Virus record (IMG/VR): IMGVR_UViG_3300046535_001151
Location: 1 to 64,000 of that record
Length of the DNA: 64,000 bases
Source of the DNA: a virus
Strand: one strand, 5' to 3'
Below, piece by piece: positions 1 through 10,117 of this stretch (the first letter of the stretch is position 1; each line of letters opens with the position of its first letter). The position numbers and the translations under genes are program-made. The notes under the pieces were generated by a model. That model was not told the DNA's origin. It did not search any database and was given only the letters and a program-made list of their open reading frames with translations.

Positions 1-1700
1 GAGACAAAGACCGGATCGCTCGAGGTCAATTCCACCACCGGATTCCGAGCCCGCCCGAGACGGTTCAAATACGCCCGCGCCGTATACGCCCCGATCTTCC
101 CCGTCGCCATCTGGAGCTCGTCATCCCACGTCGCCCCACCATCCCGCGACAGCCGGAACATGACAATCGGGTTGTAGCCCTGCGTGGCGACGGTTCCTGA
201 GAGGCCATTCCCCGCCTGCATGATCAGTTCAACGCGACTGATCCGAATCCACTGATTCTGCGCAAAGGGCAGCGCGAACCGACGCAGCCGGCGAATGGGA
301 TATGAGGTCGAGACAATCGGCGGGACGGTCGCCTCCGTCACCAGCCACGTCCAACTCGTTCGCGTGGTCGAGGGTGTATCCGAGGCAATGCCCTTCAGGG
401 CGAGTCGATCCGCGACGCTCGTATAGGTCGCCACCGCATCGGATCCGACCGCCACTAAATCCGCATCCGACAACGTCACCGTGGCCGGCGTGTCCGCAAA
501 GTTTTTCCGGGTCGTAAAGGTGTAACTCTTCGCCGTGCCCGGGGCACTGTTGAACTGCATACACAGGCCGCTCAGTGAATAACTGTCAATCGGCCCCGGA
601 ATGCTCATCGAATATTCCGAGAACGGCCAGCGGTTCGGATCGTTGGTGTTGGGGGCGGGCGACCGTGCCGTGCTCCAGGCCCAGCCGCCATCATTCCCCA
701 CCGCGAAATCCGTAGACCCGTCCACAATCGGATTCGCGCTGCCCGTGTTGTAGCCGAGCGCCGACTGCCCATCAATATCCGCCGTCACCGCAATCGAATA
801 GGTCAGATAGGAGGCCGTGGGCTGCGTCCCCGCCGTCACCAACTGGGCAATTGAGAGCCGGTCCAAGACCGCAATCGGGAGCGTGAACGTCCCGAAGGCC
901 GACGTGGCGCTGCCACTGATCGTGACGCGGGTATCCACCGTGCCGCCGCTGCCATCCTGCAGGATCTCATTGAGATAGGCCGCAAATGTGCGCGTAATCC
1001 CCATCCCCGGCGGGATGTCAATGTTCACATCCAGACGCGTCACCGCGCCATTGAGGGGCACCACACTGAACGTGCCTGCATCGCCAGGGCTTGCCGTGGC
1101 CCAATCCGTCGGCCCGGTAAACGGCGCCGACAGCAGCAGATTCGTGGCCTGCACCGTGCCCGTGCTCGCGGGCGGCACCAGGGACGCATTCGCTGAGTGA
1201 CAGCCGCCGTAGGAACTTTCCCCGTCGTTGTCGCTCTCAAACGTCAGCGTCCACGCAAAGAGCGCCGTAAAGCTGTTGATCCCGACGTTCACATGACCGA
1301 CCCCGCGGTCAATCGTGACAATGTCCCCCGGCGCAATCGTGGCCGTGTCGGTCGTATTCGACGCGAACTGCAGATACCCAGGAGGAGGCGTGGCCGGCGC
1401 CGCGGCGGGCACCGTCACCGAGAGACCAGACGGGGACCCGTTCACCAGCAGCGTGAACGTCATCTCATCCCAGCCGCCGCCGGAGGGGTTCTCTTCCGGC
1501 CACATCACCTCGAAATACCAGTTTTTGAACGTCCCCGCCACCGACCAGGGATGCCCCCACGGGAACAAGTAGACATTCGGGACCGCCGTCGCCGTGCTGA
1601 AGGTTGTCCCACGTAAGGGACCATTGCAGGGCAGCACGACGTTATCGTTGGCGATCTGGCCGTTGACGCCCCAGCACTTCGAGGTAATCCACTGCTTCAC
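1..1700 (-). CDS. Virion protein with gp10-like C-terminal domain (partial at window edge)
   Basis: An open frame runs without a stop from a GTG at 1700 to the window edge (566 codons seen; the C-terminus is cut off). The GTG overlaps the TGA of the 56-aa gene upstream (GTGA). Residues about 1-460 are Thr/Gly/Ala-rich beta-type sequence that I do not recognise. The last 100 or so residues resemble the C-terminal part of P22 gp10-like packaged-DNA stabilisation proteins: a YPIRRLRRFALPF stretch, then RLSRDGGATWDDEL, GKIGAYTAR and RLGRARNPVVEL followed by SDPV. The N-terminal propeller half of that family is in the separate gene at 1864-2997. It is probably a tail or neck component. Ile codons here are mostly ATT, unlike most of the window. 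Confidence 0.72.
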   Translation of the reverse strand, partial: MKQWITSKCWGVNGQIANDNVVLPCNGPLRGTTFSTATAVPNVYLFPWGHPWSVAGTFKNWYFEVMWPEENPSGGGWDEMTFTLLVNGSPSGLSVTVPAAAPATPPPGYLQFASNTTDTATIAPGDIVTIDRGVGHVNVGINSFTALFAWTLTFESDNDGESSYGGCHSANASLVPPASTGTVQATNLLLSAPFTGPTDWATASPGDAGTFSVVPLNGAVTRLDVNIDIPPGMGITRTFAAYLNEILQDGSGGTVDTRVTISGSATSAFGTFTLPIAVLDRLSIAQLVTAGTQPTASYLTYSIAVTADIDGQSALGYNTGSANPIVDGSTDFAVGNDGGWAWSTARSPAPNTNDPNRWPFSEYSMSIPGPIDSYSLSGLCMQFNSAPGTAKSYTFTTRKNFADTPATVTLSDADLVAVGSDAVATYTSVADRLALKGIASDTPSTTRTSWTWLVTEATVPPIVSTSYPIRRLRRFALPFAQNQWIRISRVELIMQAGNGLSGTVATQGYNPIVMFRLSRDGGATWDDELQMATGKIGAYTARAYLNRLGRARNPVVELTSSDPVFV

Positions 1701-1867
1701 GAGGCCGCCTCGATCTGCGCCCGCATCTCAGCCGATACCAAGGTCAACACCTCGCCCAGATCCACGCCGAACCGCTCGCAGCAGGCCCGCAGCTTCTTGA
1801 CCCGTGTAGGCGTAATCGGCAGATCCGTCCGACGCGTCAGCGCGGCGGCAATCTCCGGCGCCTTCAT
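1697..1867 (-). CDS. Small helical hypothetical protein, 56 aa
   Basis: The frame starts MKAPEIAAALTRRTDL and ends in TGA. Its ATG overlaps the stop of the gp10-like gene (ATGA) and its own stop overlaps the GTG of the next gene (GTGA), so it is coupled on both sides. The sequence is predicted helical with Lys/Arg in the first half, and no family is recognised. It sits between the two apparent halves of a gp10-like protein. The double coupling argues that it is translated. Confidence 0.6.
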   Translation of the reverse strand: MKAPEIAAALTRRTDLPITPTRVKKLRACCERFGVDLGEVLTLVSAEMRAQIEAAS

Positions 1868-2997
1868 ACCGGCGCCACGATCTCGTCGGTGACAAACGCC
1901 ATGCTCATCTCATAGATCGCGCCCGAGAGCCGGTCCCCCACGTAGTGCTTCCCAAATTCAAAGACATGCGACCCAGCGACATGCGGCAACCAGACCGCGT
2001 TCGTGGTATCCCAGATGTTCCACTCCGCCCACGTATTCATCGTGATATCGAAGAGCCACGTCCGATCATTGCGCGGCAGGAGCAGCGCCACAAAGATGTG
2101 GCCGTTCATCTGAAAGGAGAACGTCACCGCGTCCGTCGGCACGTCCTGCATCTGCACTTGCTGCTCGAGGCCAAACGTGGAGACGCGCTGCGGGGTGTAG
2201 CCGTCGGCCCGGTTCATCATGCCCCAGCCATCCACGCTGCTCCCGAGCCAGAAGATTGTGTTGTCCGCCCGGTGCACGGAGAAGGGCCCAAGGACCCCAA
2301 ACTCAAGCACCACGCCAGAAACCGGCGCGAAGATCTCCGACGCCACCCCCGTGTTTACGTACACTTGACTAGTCTGCCCGCCCATGAACCAAATCTCTTC
2401 ATGGCTGCGAATCATGGCGCCGAGATTATCCGCCGTGCTCGAGCGTTCCGCCACGTCCAGCGGATCCCACGTCAGAAAGTCTTCAAGGTTCGACCACGAG
2501 AACGACCGCGACCCGCCACCCTGCAGGGCCATCCCATAGCCGTTCAGAAATTCCACCATGCGCGTCGGCACAGGGAAATCGGGATCGGTAATCTGCACGA
2601 AGACGTTGGTCAGCGTGTTGTAGACATACCCATCCCCGCCAGAGGAGAACATGATCTGATTGCCGGCCGTCCCATTGGAGCAGAACGACACCGGCTCGCT
2701 GTCGTTGGTCACCGTGTAGGTCGTGCCAATGGTCCCATCTGAGAACCACTCGCCAAACAAGGCCCCGCCCACCGCAAACGCTCGCCCATTGATCGAGAAG
2801 AGACCACGAATCGGCTGATCGGGCCAGACCAGCAAGGGATGGATCCCCGGCGTGCCCTGCAGATACTTCGGGGCTTTCGCATTCCCGCCGGGCTGCGTGG
2901 ATTCGGTGAACTCGTTGATCGTGCGCCCGATCTGCGCTTGCGGGCTACGCTCCGTGTTAGAGCCGTCCACGAAGCCGGGCACGCTGATGCGAGGCAC
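1864..2997 (-). CDS. P22 gp10-like packaged-DNA stabilisation protein, propeller part
   Basis: The protein is 377 aa from a GTG at 2997 that overlaps the preceding TAG (TAGTG) with GGGAG a few bases upstream; an upstream extension would run through the reverse frame of two other genes. Sequence such as EIWFMGGQTSQVYVNTG, FGVLGPFSVHRADNTIFWL, RVSTFGL and TWLFDITMNTWAEW matches the repeating blade pattern of P22 gp10-like proteins, which plug the portal vertex after packaging and connect to the tail needle. It ends after GDRLSGAIYEM and FVTDEIVAPV, just where other family members continue into a C-terminal beta domain. That domain appears in the gene at 1-1700. The assignment is by remembered motif similarity. 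Confidence 0.72.
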   Translation of the reverse strand: MPRISVPGFVDGSNTERSPQAQIGRTINEFTESTQPGGNAKAPKYLQGTPGIHPLLVWPDQPIRGLFSINGRAFAVGGALFGEWFSDGTIGTTYTVTNDSEPVSFCSNGTAGNQIMFSSGGDGYVYNTLTNVFVQITDPDFPVPTRMVEFLNGYGMALQGGGSRSFSWSNLEDFLTWDPLDVAERSSTADNLGAMIRSHEEIWFMGGQTSQVYVNTGVASEIFAPVSGVVLEFGVLGPFSVHRADNTIFWLGSSVDGWGMMNRADGYTPQRVSTFGLEQQVQMQDVPTDAVTFSFQMNGHIFVALLLPRNDRTWLFDITMNTWAEWNIWDTTNAVWLPHVAGSHVFEFGKHYVGDRLSGAIYEMSMAFVTDEIVAPV

Positions 2998-3110
2998 TAG
3001 CCGACTCCCATCAGCGGCAGCAAATGTAAGGTGCCCGGCGTCGGCGGCGTCGAGCCGACCGCTTGCGCGTAGAGCGCGAAATAGCCGCCCCCAAAGGGAA
3101 AGCCCCCCAT
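2997..3110 (-). CDS. Tiny Gly-rich hypothetical protein, 37 aa
   Basis: An ATG at 3110 sits in a TAATG overlap with the glycosyltransferase-like gene upstream, and the TAG overlaps the GTG of the gp10-like gene. The peptide begins MGGFPFGGGYFALYAQAVGS and is rich in Gly and Pro. No family is recognised. Double coupling and the absence of any other frame in this gap are the evidence that it is a gene. Alternatively it is only a spacer that carries ribosomes to the next start. Confidence 0.45.
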   Translation of the reverse strand: MGGFPFGGGYFALYAQAVGSTPPTPGTLHLLPLMGVG

Positions 3111-3676
3111 TAGGCGACCACCTCCTGCCGAAGCAGGCCGCACCGCTGCTCAACCAGCGGAATGTAATCGTAATGCCCCGGTTGCATGGACAACCGATCC
3201 GGCGCCCATGCCGACGGCAGATCCTCAATCGGCAGGTCGAGGCGCGTCTGCGGATACGACAGCCACGTCATAATCCGCTCCGTCTCACGTTTGTAGACGT
3301 GATCCTCGCCGTAGACCTGCCGATACTGATCGAGCACCTGGATCGTGCGCTTCGGGAAGATTGACCCCCAGCCGAGCAGCGCGATCCGGCTCGTGGCATA
3401 GGACGCCAAGTGCGATGGCTTCATGGCGCACGTAATGCGGTTCGGTTCCGCCGCGGCCAGCAACTCCGCTATCGGTGCAAGACAGTCGTCATCCTGGTAA
3501 TACAGATAATCGTGCTGCGCCTTGGCGAAGAGGTCCTGCTTCCGGTGCGGGCTGTCGCAGTTGGTGAGAAACAGGCACTCCCCGAAGCCCACCGCCATCA
3601 CGCGGTCCACGATCACCTGCGGATAGACGGGATCCTTCGTGATCAGAGCGCAGGAGACGTTACGCGGGTTTAGCAT
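3110..3676 (-). CDS. Glycosyltransferase-like protein (GT-A type)
   Basis: The protein is 188 aa. The N-terminus has a beta strand, VSCALITKDPVYP, typical of the start of a GT-A nucleotide-sugar fold, and YYQDDDC around residue 80 supplies an Asp-rich metal-binding motif of the DxD kind. A later GWGSIFPKR stretch fits an acceptor-side loop. It would transfer a sugar from a nucleotide donor in the host cytoplasm. The start overlaps the end of the HNH gene by 17 bases, and it is the last gene of the leftward glycan-modifying cluster before the tail genes. It is shorter than most GT2 enzymes, so the call is to fold class only. Confidence 0.6.
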   Translation of the reverse strand: MLNPRNVSCALITKDPVYPQVIVDRVMAVGFGECLFLTNCDSPHRKQDLFAKAQHDYLYYQDDDCLAPIAELLAAAEPNRITCAMKPSHLASYATSRIALLGWGSIFPKRTIQVLDQYRQVYGEDHVYKRETERIMTWLSYPQTRLDLPIEDLPSAWAPDRLSMQPGHYDYIPLVEQRCGLLRQEVVA

Positions 3677-4265
3677 ATGTCTCAGTCATGCGGTGACACG
3701 GCACACAAAGCGTTCTTCCGTTTCGAACATCCCATAGCCGATCACATTGGAGAGCCGCCTCGATTGAGGTGACCCTGCATTCATCTAATATTTTAGCGAA
3801 TGGATAAATGTGATCGGCATGTAGATCCGCGCCTGTGATTCCGCACTTCAAACAGGTATGGTTGTCCCTCGCGTAGACAGCCTTGCGCCATTCACGGTAT
3901 TCGAATATCTGCCTGATTTGTCTGCTGAGGCGAGTCTTTCCGTCCTTCCAGTTCCAATGCTTTGGTCCTTTTACGTTGAGGCCGCGAAGACGGCGCGCCT
4001 CGCTGCTTAGATTCATTGATCTACCCATCCGAGCAGCGCTCATCTTTGCCTTCGTGGCGTCAGACATTGGCGCTCTCATCCGGCCGGATAGACTCATCTT
4101 CTTTCTTGTTTCTTCACTTGGAATGCGCCCGGATTTACCCACCAAAGCGGCAGCTATCTTGGCCTTCCACTCTGGAGACATCGGCGGCCTTTTCTTGCCG
4201 CTCCAAGGACCTAGACCCTTCTTCCAGTAACCGTCGTTTCCGGGCTGACCGGGCTGCAGGCTCAT
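3660..4265 (-). CDS. HNH homing endonuclease with NUMOD3 repeats
   Basis: The protein is 201 aa from an ATG that overlaps the methyltransferase stop (ATGA). Residues about 20-105 carry repeated NUMOD3-type DNA-binding motifs (MSPEWKAKIAAALVGKSG, SEETRKKMSLSGR, MSDATKAKMSAARMG). The C-terminal 70 residues are an HNH domain with CLKCG, HADHIYPF and CVPCH. This is the standard layout of free-standing phage homing endonucleases. Its bases are visibly more AT-rich than the flanking genes and it breaks an otherwise continuous run of sugar-modifying genes, which suggests a recent insertion between coupled genes. The inserted reading frame nevertheless keeps short overlaps on both sides. Confidence 0.88.
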   Translation of the reverse strand: MSLQPGQPGNDGYWKKGLGPWSGKKRPPMSPEWKAKIAAALVGKSGRIPSEETRKKMSLSGRMRAPMSDATKAKMSAARMGRSMNLSSEARRLRGLNVKGPKHWNWKDGKTRLSRQIRQIFEYREWRKAVYARDNHTCLKCGITGADLHADHIYPFAKILDECRVTSIEAALQCDRLWDVRNGRTLCVPCHRMTETYAKPA

Positions 4266-5536
4266 GCGCCCACCACGTCGATGGTCGGCAGCGGGAAGAT
4301 CAGCTTGCCGCCACGCGCCAAGAAGGCCGCTTCGCGCTCGATGATGAAGTCGCGGAAGTGCCATGGCAGGACCAGAAAGTAATCCGGCTGCTGCGCATGC
4401 GCCTCCGCTTCCGAGACAATCGGGATGTGCGTCCCAGGCGTCACGCAGCCATGCTTGTCGGGATTGACATCCGCGATGCACGGTAGGTCATCAGCCGTCA
4501 AGCCGCAGGCTTGCAGCAGGACGTTGCCCTTTGTGGAGGCGCCGTAGCCGAATACCGTCTTGCCAGCCGCTCGCAGCGAGCGAATCAGCGCCGGCAGTTC
4601 GACGCGATGCCGTGCCACGGCCGATTGGAAGGCTGCGAAGCCGTCAGGCTCGTCCAGTCCACGACGACGCTCCGCGCCCAGGAGCAGCGCAAGATTGGCG
4701 CTATCTGAGCGATGCCGAGACTGCCGATGCGCGAACGTGACGGCTAATGATCCGCCGTTGGTGTCATTCTGCGTGGCCTCGATGATCCGCAGGTCTGCGC
4801 GGTCAGCCATCCACTGCAACTGCGTCAGGCCGTAATACTCCAGATGCTCGTGGCAGATCGTGTCATAGGCGCACTGGTCAAGCAGGGCCGGCAGGTAGCT
4901 CTGTTCCGTATACCAGATGCCATCATCGGCCAGAATGCGCGACACCGACTGCATGAACTCGAGTGGGCAATCAAGGTCATAGAGCATGGCGACCGAGGTC
5001 ACGATGCGCGCTGATTGGTCGCCCATGATCTGACGATACCGAGCCGCCGAAAAGAACTCAGTCACCGGCTGGATATGCGGCGCGTAGAACCGGCCAAACT
5101 TCGCCGCCGTCGGGTCCATGCCGAGAAACTTCTGGCCCATGTTCTCATAGGACCCGAGCAGCGTGCCGTCATTGCTGCCAATGTCCAGCACCACATCGCC
5201 GGCCCGCGTCGGACACCGCTTCTCCAGCGAGGCCGCAATGCCGGCCAAGTGCCGCACCATCGAGCCGTTCAACCCAGACCGATAGCCGTAGTGCTCGCCA
5301 TACATCAGCGAAGGCGCGTAACTCTGCCGCAACTGCACCAAGCCGCCATCAGGACACAACACCAGTTCGACCGGCCCGCTGGGCACCTCGACGCCCGGCT
5401 TCGGGAAGATGCCGGTCAGGGCCATCTCTCCGAGGTCCAGCAGGGACACAAGGTCCCGGCTGCCCGTCATCCGACAGGCGTCAATCTCCCGGTAGACCGA
5501 CGTTACCGGACGGGATAGGGTCGCAGTGCGGGCCAT
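4262..5536 (-). CDS. SAM-dependent sugar C-methyltransferase family protein, degenerate zinc site
   Basis: The protein is 424 aa from ATG 5536; a longer frame to 5593 overlaps the upstream gene more. The order is that of NDP-sugar C-methyltransferases: an N-terminal zinc-binding region (residues 20-70), a class I SAM fold with VVLDIGSNDGTLL near 116-127, a CHEHLEYYGL active-site segment, and a C-terminal domain with GYGASTKGNVLL and WHFRDFIIERE. In this copy the two expected CxxC pairs read CRMT (21-24) and CPDG (61-64), so one Cys of each pair is missing. The paralogue at 48096-49343 keeps both pairs. The likely role is to methylate a sugar later placed on a virion glycan; the substrate is unknown. 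Confidence 0.82.
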   Translation of the reverse strand: MARTATLSRPVTSVYREIDACRMTGSRDLVSLLDLGEMALTGIFPKPGVEVPSGPVELVLCPDGGLVQLRQSYAPSLMYGEHYGYRSGLNGSMVRHLAGIAASLEKRCPTRAGDVVLDIGSNDGTLLGSYENMGQKFLGMDPTAAKFGRFYAPHIQPVTEFFSAARYRQIMGDQSARIVTSVAMLYDLDCPLEFMQSVSRILADDGIWYTEQSYLPALLDQCAYDTICHEHLEYYGLTQLQWMADRADLRIIEATQNDTNGGSLAVTFAHRQSRHRSDSANLALLLGAERRRGLDEPDGFAAFQSAVARHRVELPALIRSLRAAGKTVFGYGASTKGNVLLQACGLTADDLPCIADVNPDKHGCVTPGTHIPIVSEAEAHAQQPDYFLVLPWHFRDFIIEREAAFLARGGKLIFPLPTIDVVGA

Positions 5537-6327
5537 GTTTTCGTGCTCAGGAAATGAAAGTAGGCAATCTCCCGCCCAAAGAAGCCCCGCCACGCGGGGT
5601 AATGTGTCAGCGGCGCAAAGTCATCGTTAAAGCACTCAATCAACGCGCCATCCGGCGCCAAGGAGAGATTCGGCGTCGGCTGATGCTGAATCAGCCGGTC
5701 GTAGCTATGCACCGCGAAATACGGCGGATGGCCGAAGCGAATCTGCCCCGCGTCCGCGAGCTGCCGCACAATCAGGTCGAAATAAATCTCATCAAACCCG
5801 AAGATCGGCCGCCCATTGACCTGGAACATCTCCTCCCAGTGCGGGACGAGCCGGTAGAGCGCATTGATCCGCGGCTCGTTCTTGTAGAGGCACCACAGGC
5901 TGTTGACGTGATGGTGATCGTCGGACCAGAGGTCATACTGTGCCAGTGTCTCGTCGGGCAGGAAGTGATCCAGTCGGCCGTAGAGCACATCCCAGTTGGT
6001 GATGCTCCAGTAGTCACAGTCGGTGAGGAGGTCCGCGAACAACTCCCCGAAGGCTGGGTAATAATCACTCAGGAGCTTCACCGGCAGGAAGTCGGCATCA
6101 AGGAAGTTGCCCGAGTCCACGCCAGTGATCGCTTTCACCCGCGCATCGAACTGCGCGAACGTCATCGGCACAATCTCGACGTTCGGGCTCTTCGACGTAT
6201 AGCTATGCGGCGTGAGAATCTTCCACGACCAGCCATAGGGCGCAAGGCTACCGATGTGCTCGAGATATTGCTCCGTCCACGGGAAGGGCGGCCCGAACTG
6301 CGGCAGGAGAAAGGTCTTTCTCAGCAC
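5503..6327 (-). CDS. DUF6625-like protein, putative glycosyltransferase
   Basis: The protein is 274 aa. The pattern matches DUF6625 proteins of capsule and glycan loci: an N-terminal LLPQFGPPFPW, then VEIVPMTFAQFDARVKA, a central YPAFGELFADLL, and DYWSITNWDVLYGRLDHF with an Asp-rich site. These resemble inverting or retaining GT-A enzymes but no activity is established that I know of. The gene overlaps its neighbours by 7 and 34 bases within the leftward glycan cluster, so a role in sugar transfer is inferred from family and context. Confidence 0.66.
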   Translation of the reverse strand: MLRKTFLLPQFGPPFPWTEQYLEHIGSLAPYGWSWKILTPHSYTSKSPNVEIVPMTFAQFDARVKAITGVDSGNFLDADFLPVKLLSDYYPAFGELFADLLTDCDYWSITNWDVLYGRLDHFLPDETLAQYDLWSDDHHHVNSLWCLYKNEPRINALYRLVPHWEEMFQVNGRPIFGFDEIYFDLIVRQLADAGQIRFGHPPYFAVHSYDRLIQHQPTPNLSLAPDGALIECFNDDFAPLTHYPAWRGFFGREIAYFHFLSTKTWPALRPYPVR

Positions 6328-7370
6328 GTGACCTTCCGATAGCGCACCCGCAGCGACTGCGCCCGCTTCACGCCGTCCTCTTCGACTTGCCAGTTCAGCA
6401 GATCCGCACTGACCTTCTTGAAACCGCCCTGAATGCCTTCAAAGGCCCGATCCTTCGCCCAGCGATGGGAGTCCACGTCGAAATGCTCGAAGACCTGCGC
6501 GTTCCAGTGGGACAGATGACTCGGGGAGCCGTAGGCATTCCGGCTGCCGGCGTTCGGCACGTAGTGCTCCATGACGCCCCCCGGCACGAGCACCCGGTTG
6601 ACTTCGTTGATCACCGCCACCCGACGCTCAGGCGGCAGATGCTCGAGGAAGTCCTCCGAGAACACATAATCGACGCTGGCGTCATCCAGCGGCAACGGTT
6701 CGGCCACGATGTCGCAGCGCGTAAAGAAGCTGCTGGGCACCGCCGGCGCTTTCCGGTCCACGTTGACCCAGCCGGGGAAGATGCGCGTACCACACCCGAG
6801 ATGCAGCCGGGAGAAGCCAGACAGCCACTCGCTGCGCCCTTCGACGGCCCGGAAGTGCATCGGGTTGACCCGCAGTTGGCTCTCATAACAGATCAACGCC
6901 TGCAGCTTCTGCTGATACTCGGGGCGCGTCCACTCCACTTCCGTCGTGCCCACCGGCTGCAGATCGACATCCCGATACTGACTGAGCTTCTGATAGGTCG
7001 CATAGCACTGTAGGGTCTCCGTCCCGAAGACCGCCGCCGCCGCAAGACTGACCAGATCATGGTGGGGATGCCCGCCCTCGAGCGCCGGGGCATACACCGT
7101 TTCCACGTCCGGCAGCGTGCCGAAGGCCGCGATCAGCGCCGCCATCGTCAACCCGTCGTCCGGCAGGCCGAGGCGCCGCGTCTGACAACCCAGCACCGCA
7201 TGGGCCTTCTCGGTCTCTTCCGCCCGTTCCTCCGCGGAACAGCCGGTCTCGCCACGCGCCGGCTGCACGACGGAATCCGTCACCACGACCACCGTCGGCT
7301 GCTCCCGTAGGCACGTCACGGCCGCAAAGAGCGCCGAATCGTCGTCATGAGGCGACAGGAGATAGTTCAT
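6321..7370 (-). CDS. PIG-L-like deacetylase fused to SAM methyltransferase
   Basis: The protein is 349 aa with two domains. Residues 1 to about 165 look like a PIG-L/LmbE N-acetylglucosamine deacetylase: SPHDDD at 6-11 and HPHHD at 101-105 are the usual zinc ligands and catalytic Asp. Residues about 185-345 are a class I methyltransferase: LHLGCGT at 189-195, then VDYVFSEDFLEHL at 233-245. The first domain would expose an amine on an N-acetyl sugar and the second could methylate the same or a neighbouring sugar. The fusion itself is seen directly; the shared pathway is inference. It is coupled to genes on both sides in the glycan cluster. Confidence 0.8.
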   Translation of the reverse strand: MNYLLSPHDDDSALFAAVTCLREQPTVVVVTDSVVQPARGETGCSAEERAEETEKAHAVLGCQTRRLGLPDDGLTMAALIAAFGTLPDVETVYAPALEGGHPHHDLVSLAAAAVFGTETLQCYATYQKLSQYRDVDLQPVGTTEVEWTRPEYQQKLQALICYESQLRVNPMHFRAVEGRSEWLSGFSRLHLGCGTRIFPGWVNVDRKAPAVPSSFFTRCDIVAEPLPLDDASVDYVFSEDFLEHLPPERRVAVINEVNRVLVPGGVMEHYVPNAGSRNAYGSPSHLSHWNAQVFEHFDVDSHRWAKDRAFEGIQGGFKKVSADLLNWQVEEDGVKRAQSLRVRYRKVTC

Positions 7371-8256
7371 GTGCGCAGAAAGAGCACGCCGTCGTTATCC
7401 GCCGTCTCCGCCATCCGCTTCCACTGATCCGCGTTCTTCTGCCAGCGGGGATTATTGGACCCGTCCCCTGCCAGTTCCGCCATGAACAGCACCGCTTCCT
7501 TGAAGCGAGGATTGATGATCAGGCATTGCACCAGCGCATCCCGCGCATCATCCGGCATGTGCAGCGCCCAATAGACCCGGGACATCGTCAGGAAGGCTTC
7601 GGCCTTCTCCGCGAGGAACCGGGACTGCTGGACGTAGCGCCCGAGCATCACCAGGGCTTGGTCATACTGGCCCCGGTAGAAGTATTCCCGGCCTAAATAG
7701 AACCGCTCGCGGATGCAATCGGGCCGATCCGCCACTTCCTTCTCCAGAATCCGCATCGAGCGCAGGGGATCCAGGGTGTGGGCCGGCGAATAGCCGTAGG
7801 TCAGTGTCACCGCGCCCACGTCCTCGCCCATCACGGAGATATGGTTATGAATCGCGCCTTCCCACCAGACATTCGGGGAGCGCAGAAAGAGCCGGGGGAA
7901 CCAGAAGTGGGACGGCGGGCCAGATTCGGCCGTCATCTTGACGTTGACCGCCATAAACCCCTTCGCCACCGCTTCGCGCACCGCGCTGAAGGGACAGGTC
8001 AGGTATTCATCGGCGTCAATCGAGAGCACCCAGTCGCCCGTGGCCTTGCTGAGCGCATGGTTCCGCGCCTTGGCGAAGTTGTCCTCCCAGACGTAATCCG
8101 TGAAGACCTTGTCCGTGAACTGCTGCGCAATCTCGATGGTGCGATCCGTGGAGCCTGTATCGCAAATGATAATCTCGTCGGCTTCTTTCACCGACTCCAG
8201 ACAGCGGGCCAGCACCGCCTCTTCGTTCTTGCAAATCATCACCACCGAGACGCGCA

Positions 8257-8257
<1 letters not shown>
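7367..8257 (-). CDS. Family 2 glycosyltransferase with C-terminal TPR region
   Basis: The protein is 296 aa. I chose ATG 8257, in a TAATG overlap with the fibre gene, over an upstream start inside the fibre frame. The N-terminus is a textbook GT2 domain: VSVVMICKNEE, EIIICDTGSTDRTIEIA, and SIDADEYL as the metal-binding DxD site near residue 100. Residues about 190-270 form tetratricopeptide-type helix pairs (FYLGREYFYRGQYDQALVML). GT2-TPR enzymes include protein and peptide glycosyltransferases. Being immediately downstream of, and coupled to, the collagen-like fibre makes that fibre the natural candidate acceptor. Confidence 0.87.
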
Positions 8258-10116
<1,859 letters not shown>

Positions 10117-10117
10117 G

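Noticed and set aside
1945-2742. 265-aa rightward frame
   Set aside because: Antisense shadow of the gp10-like gene, rich in Arg/His/Pro with no recognisable fold.
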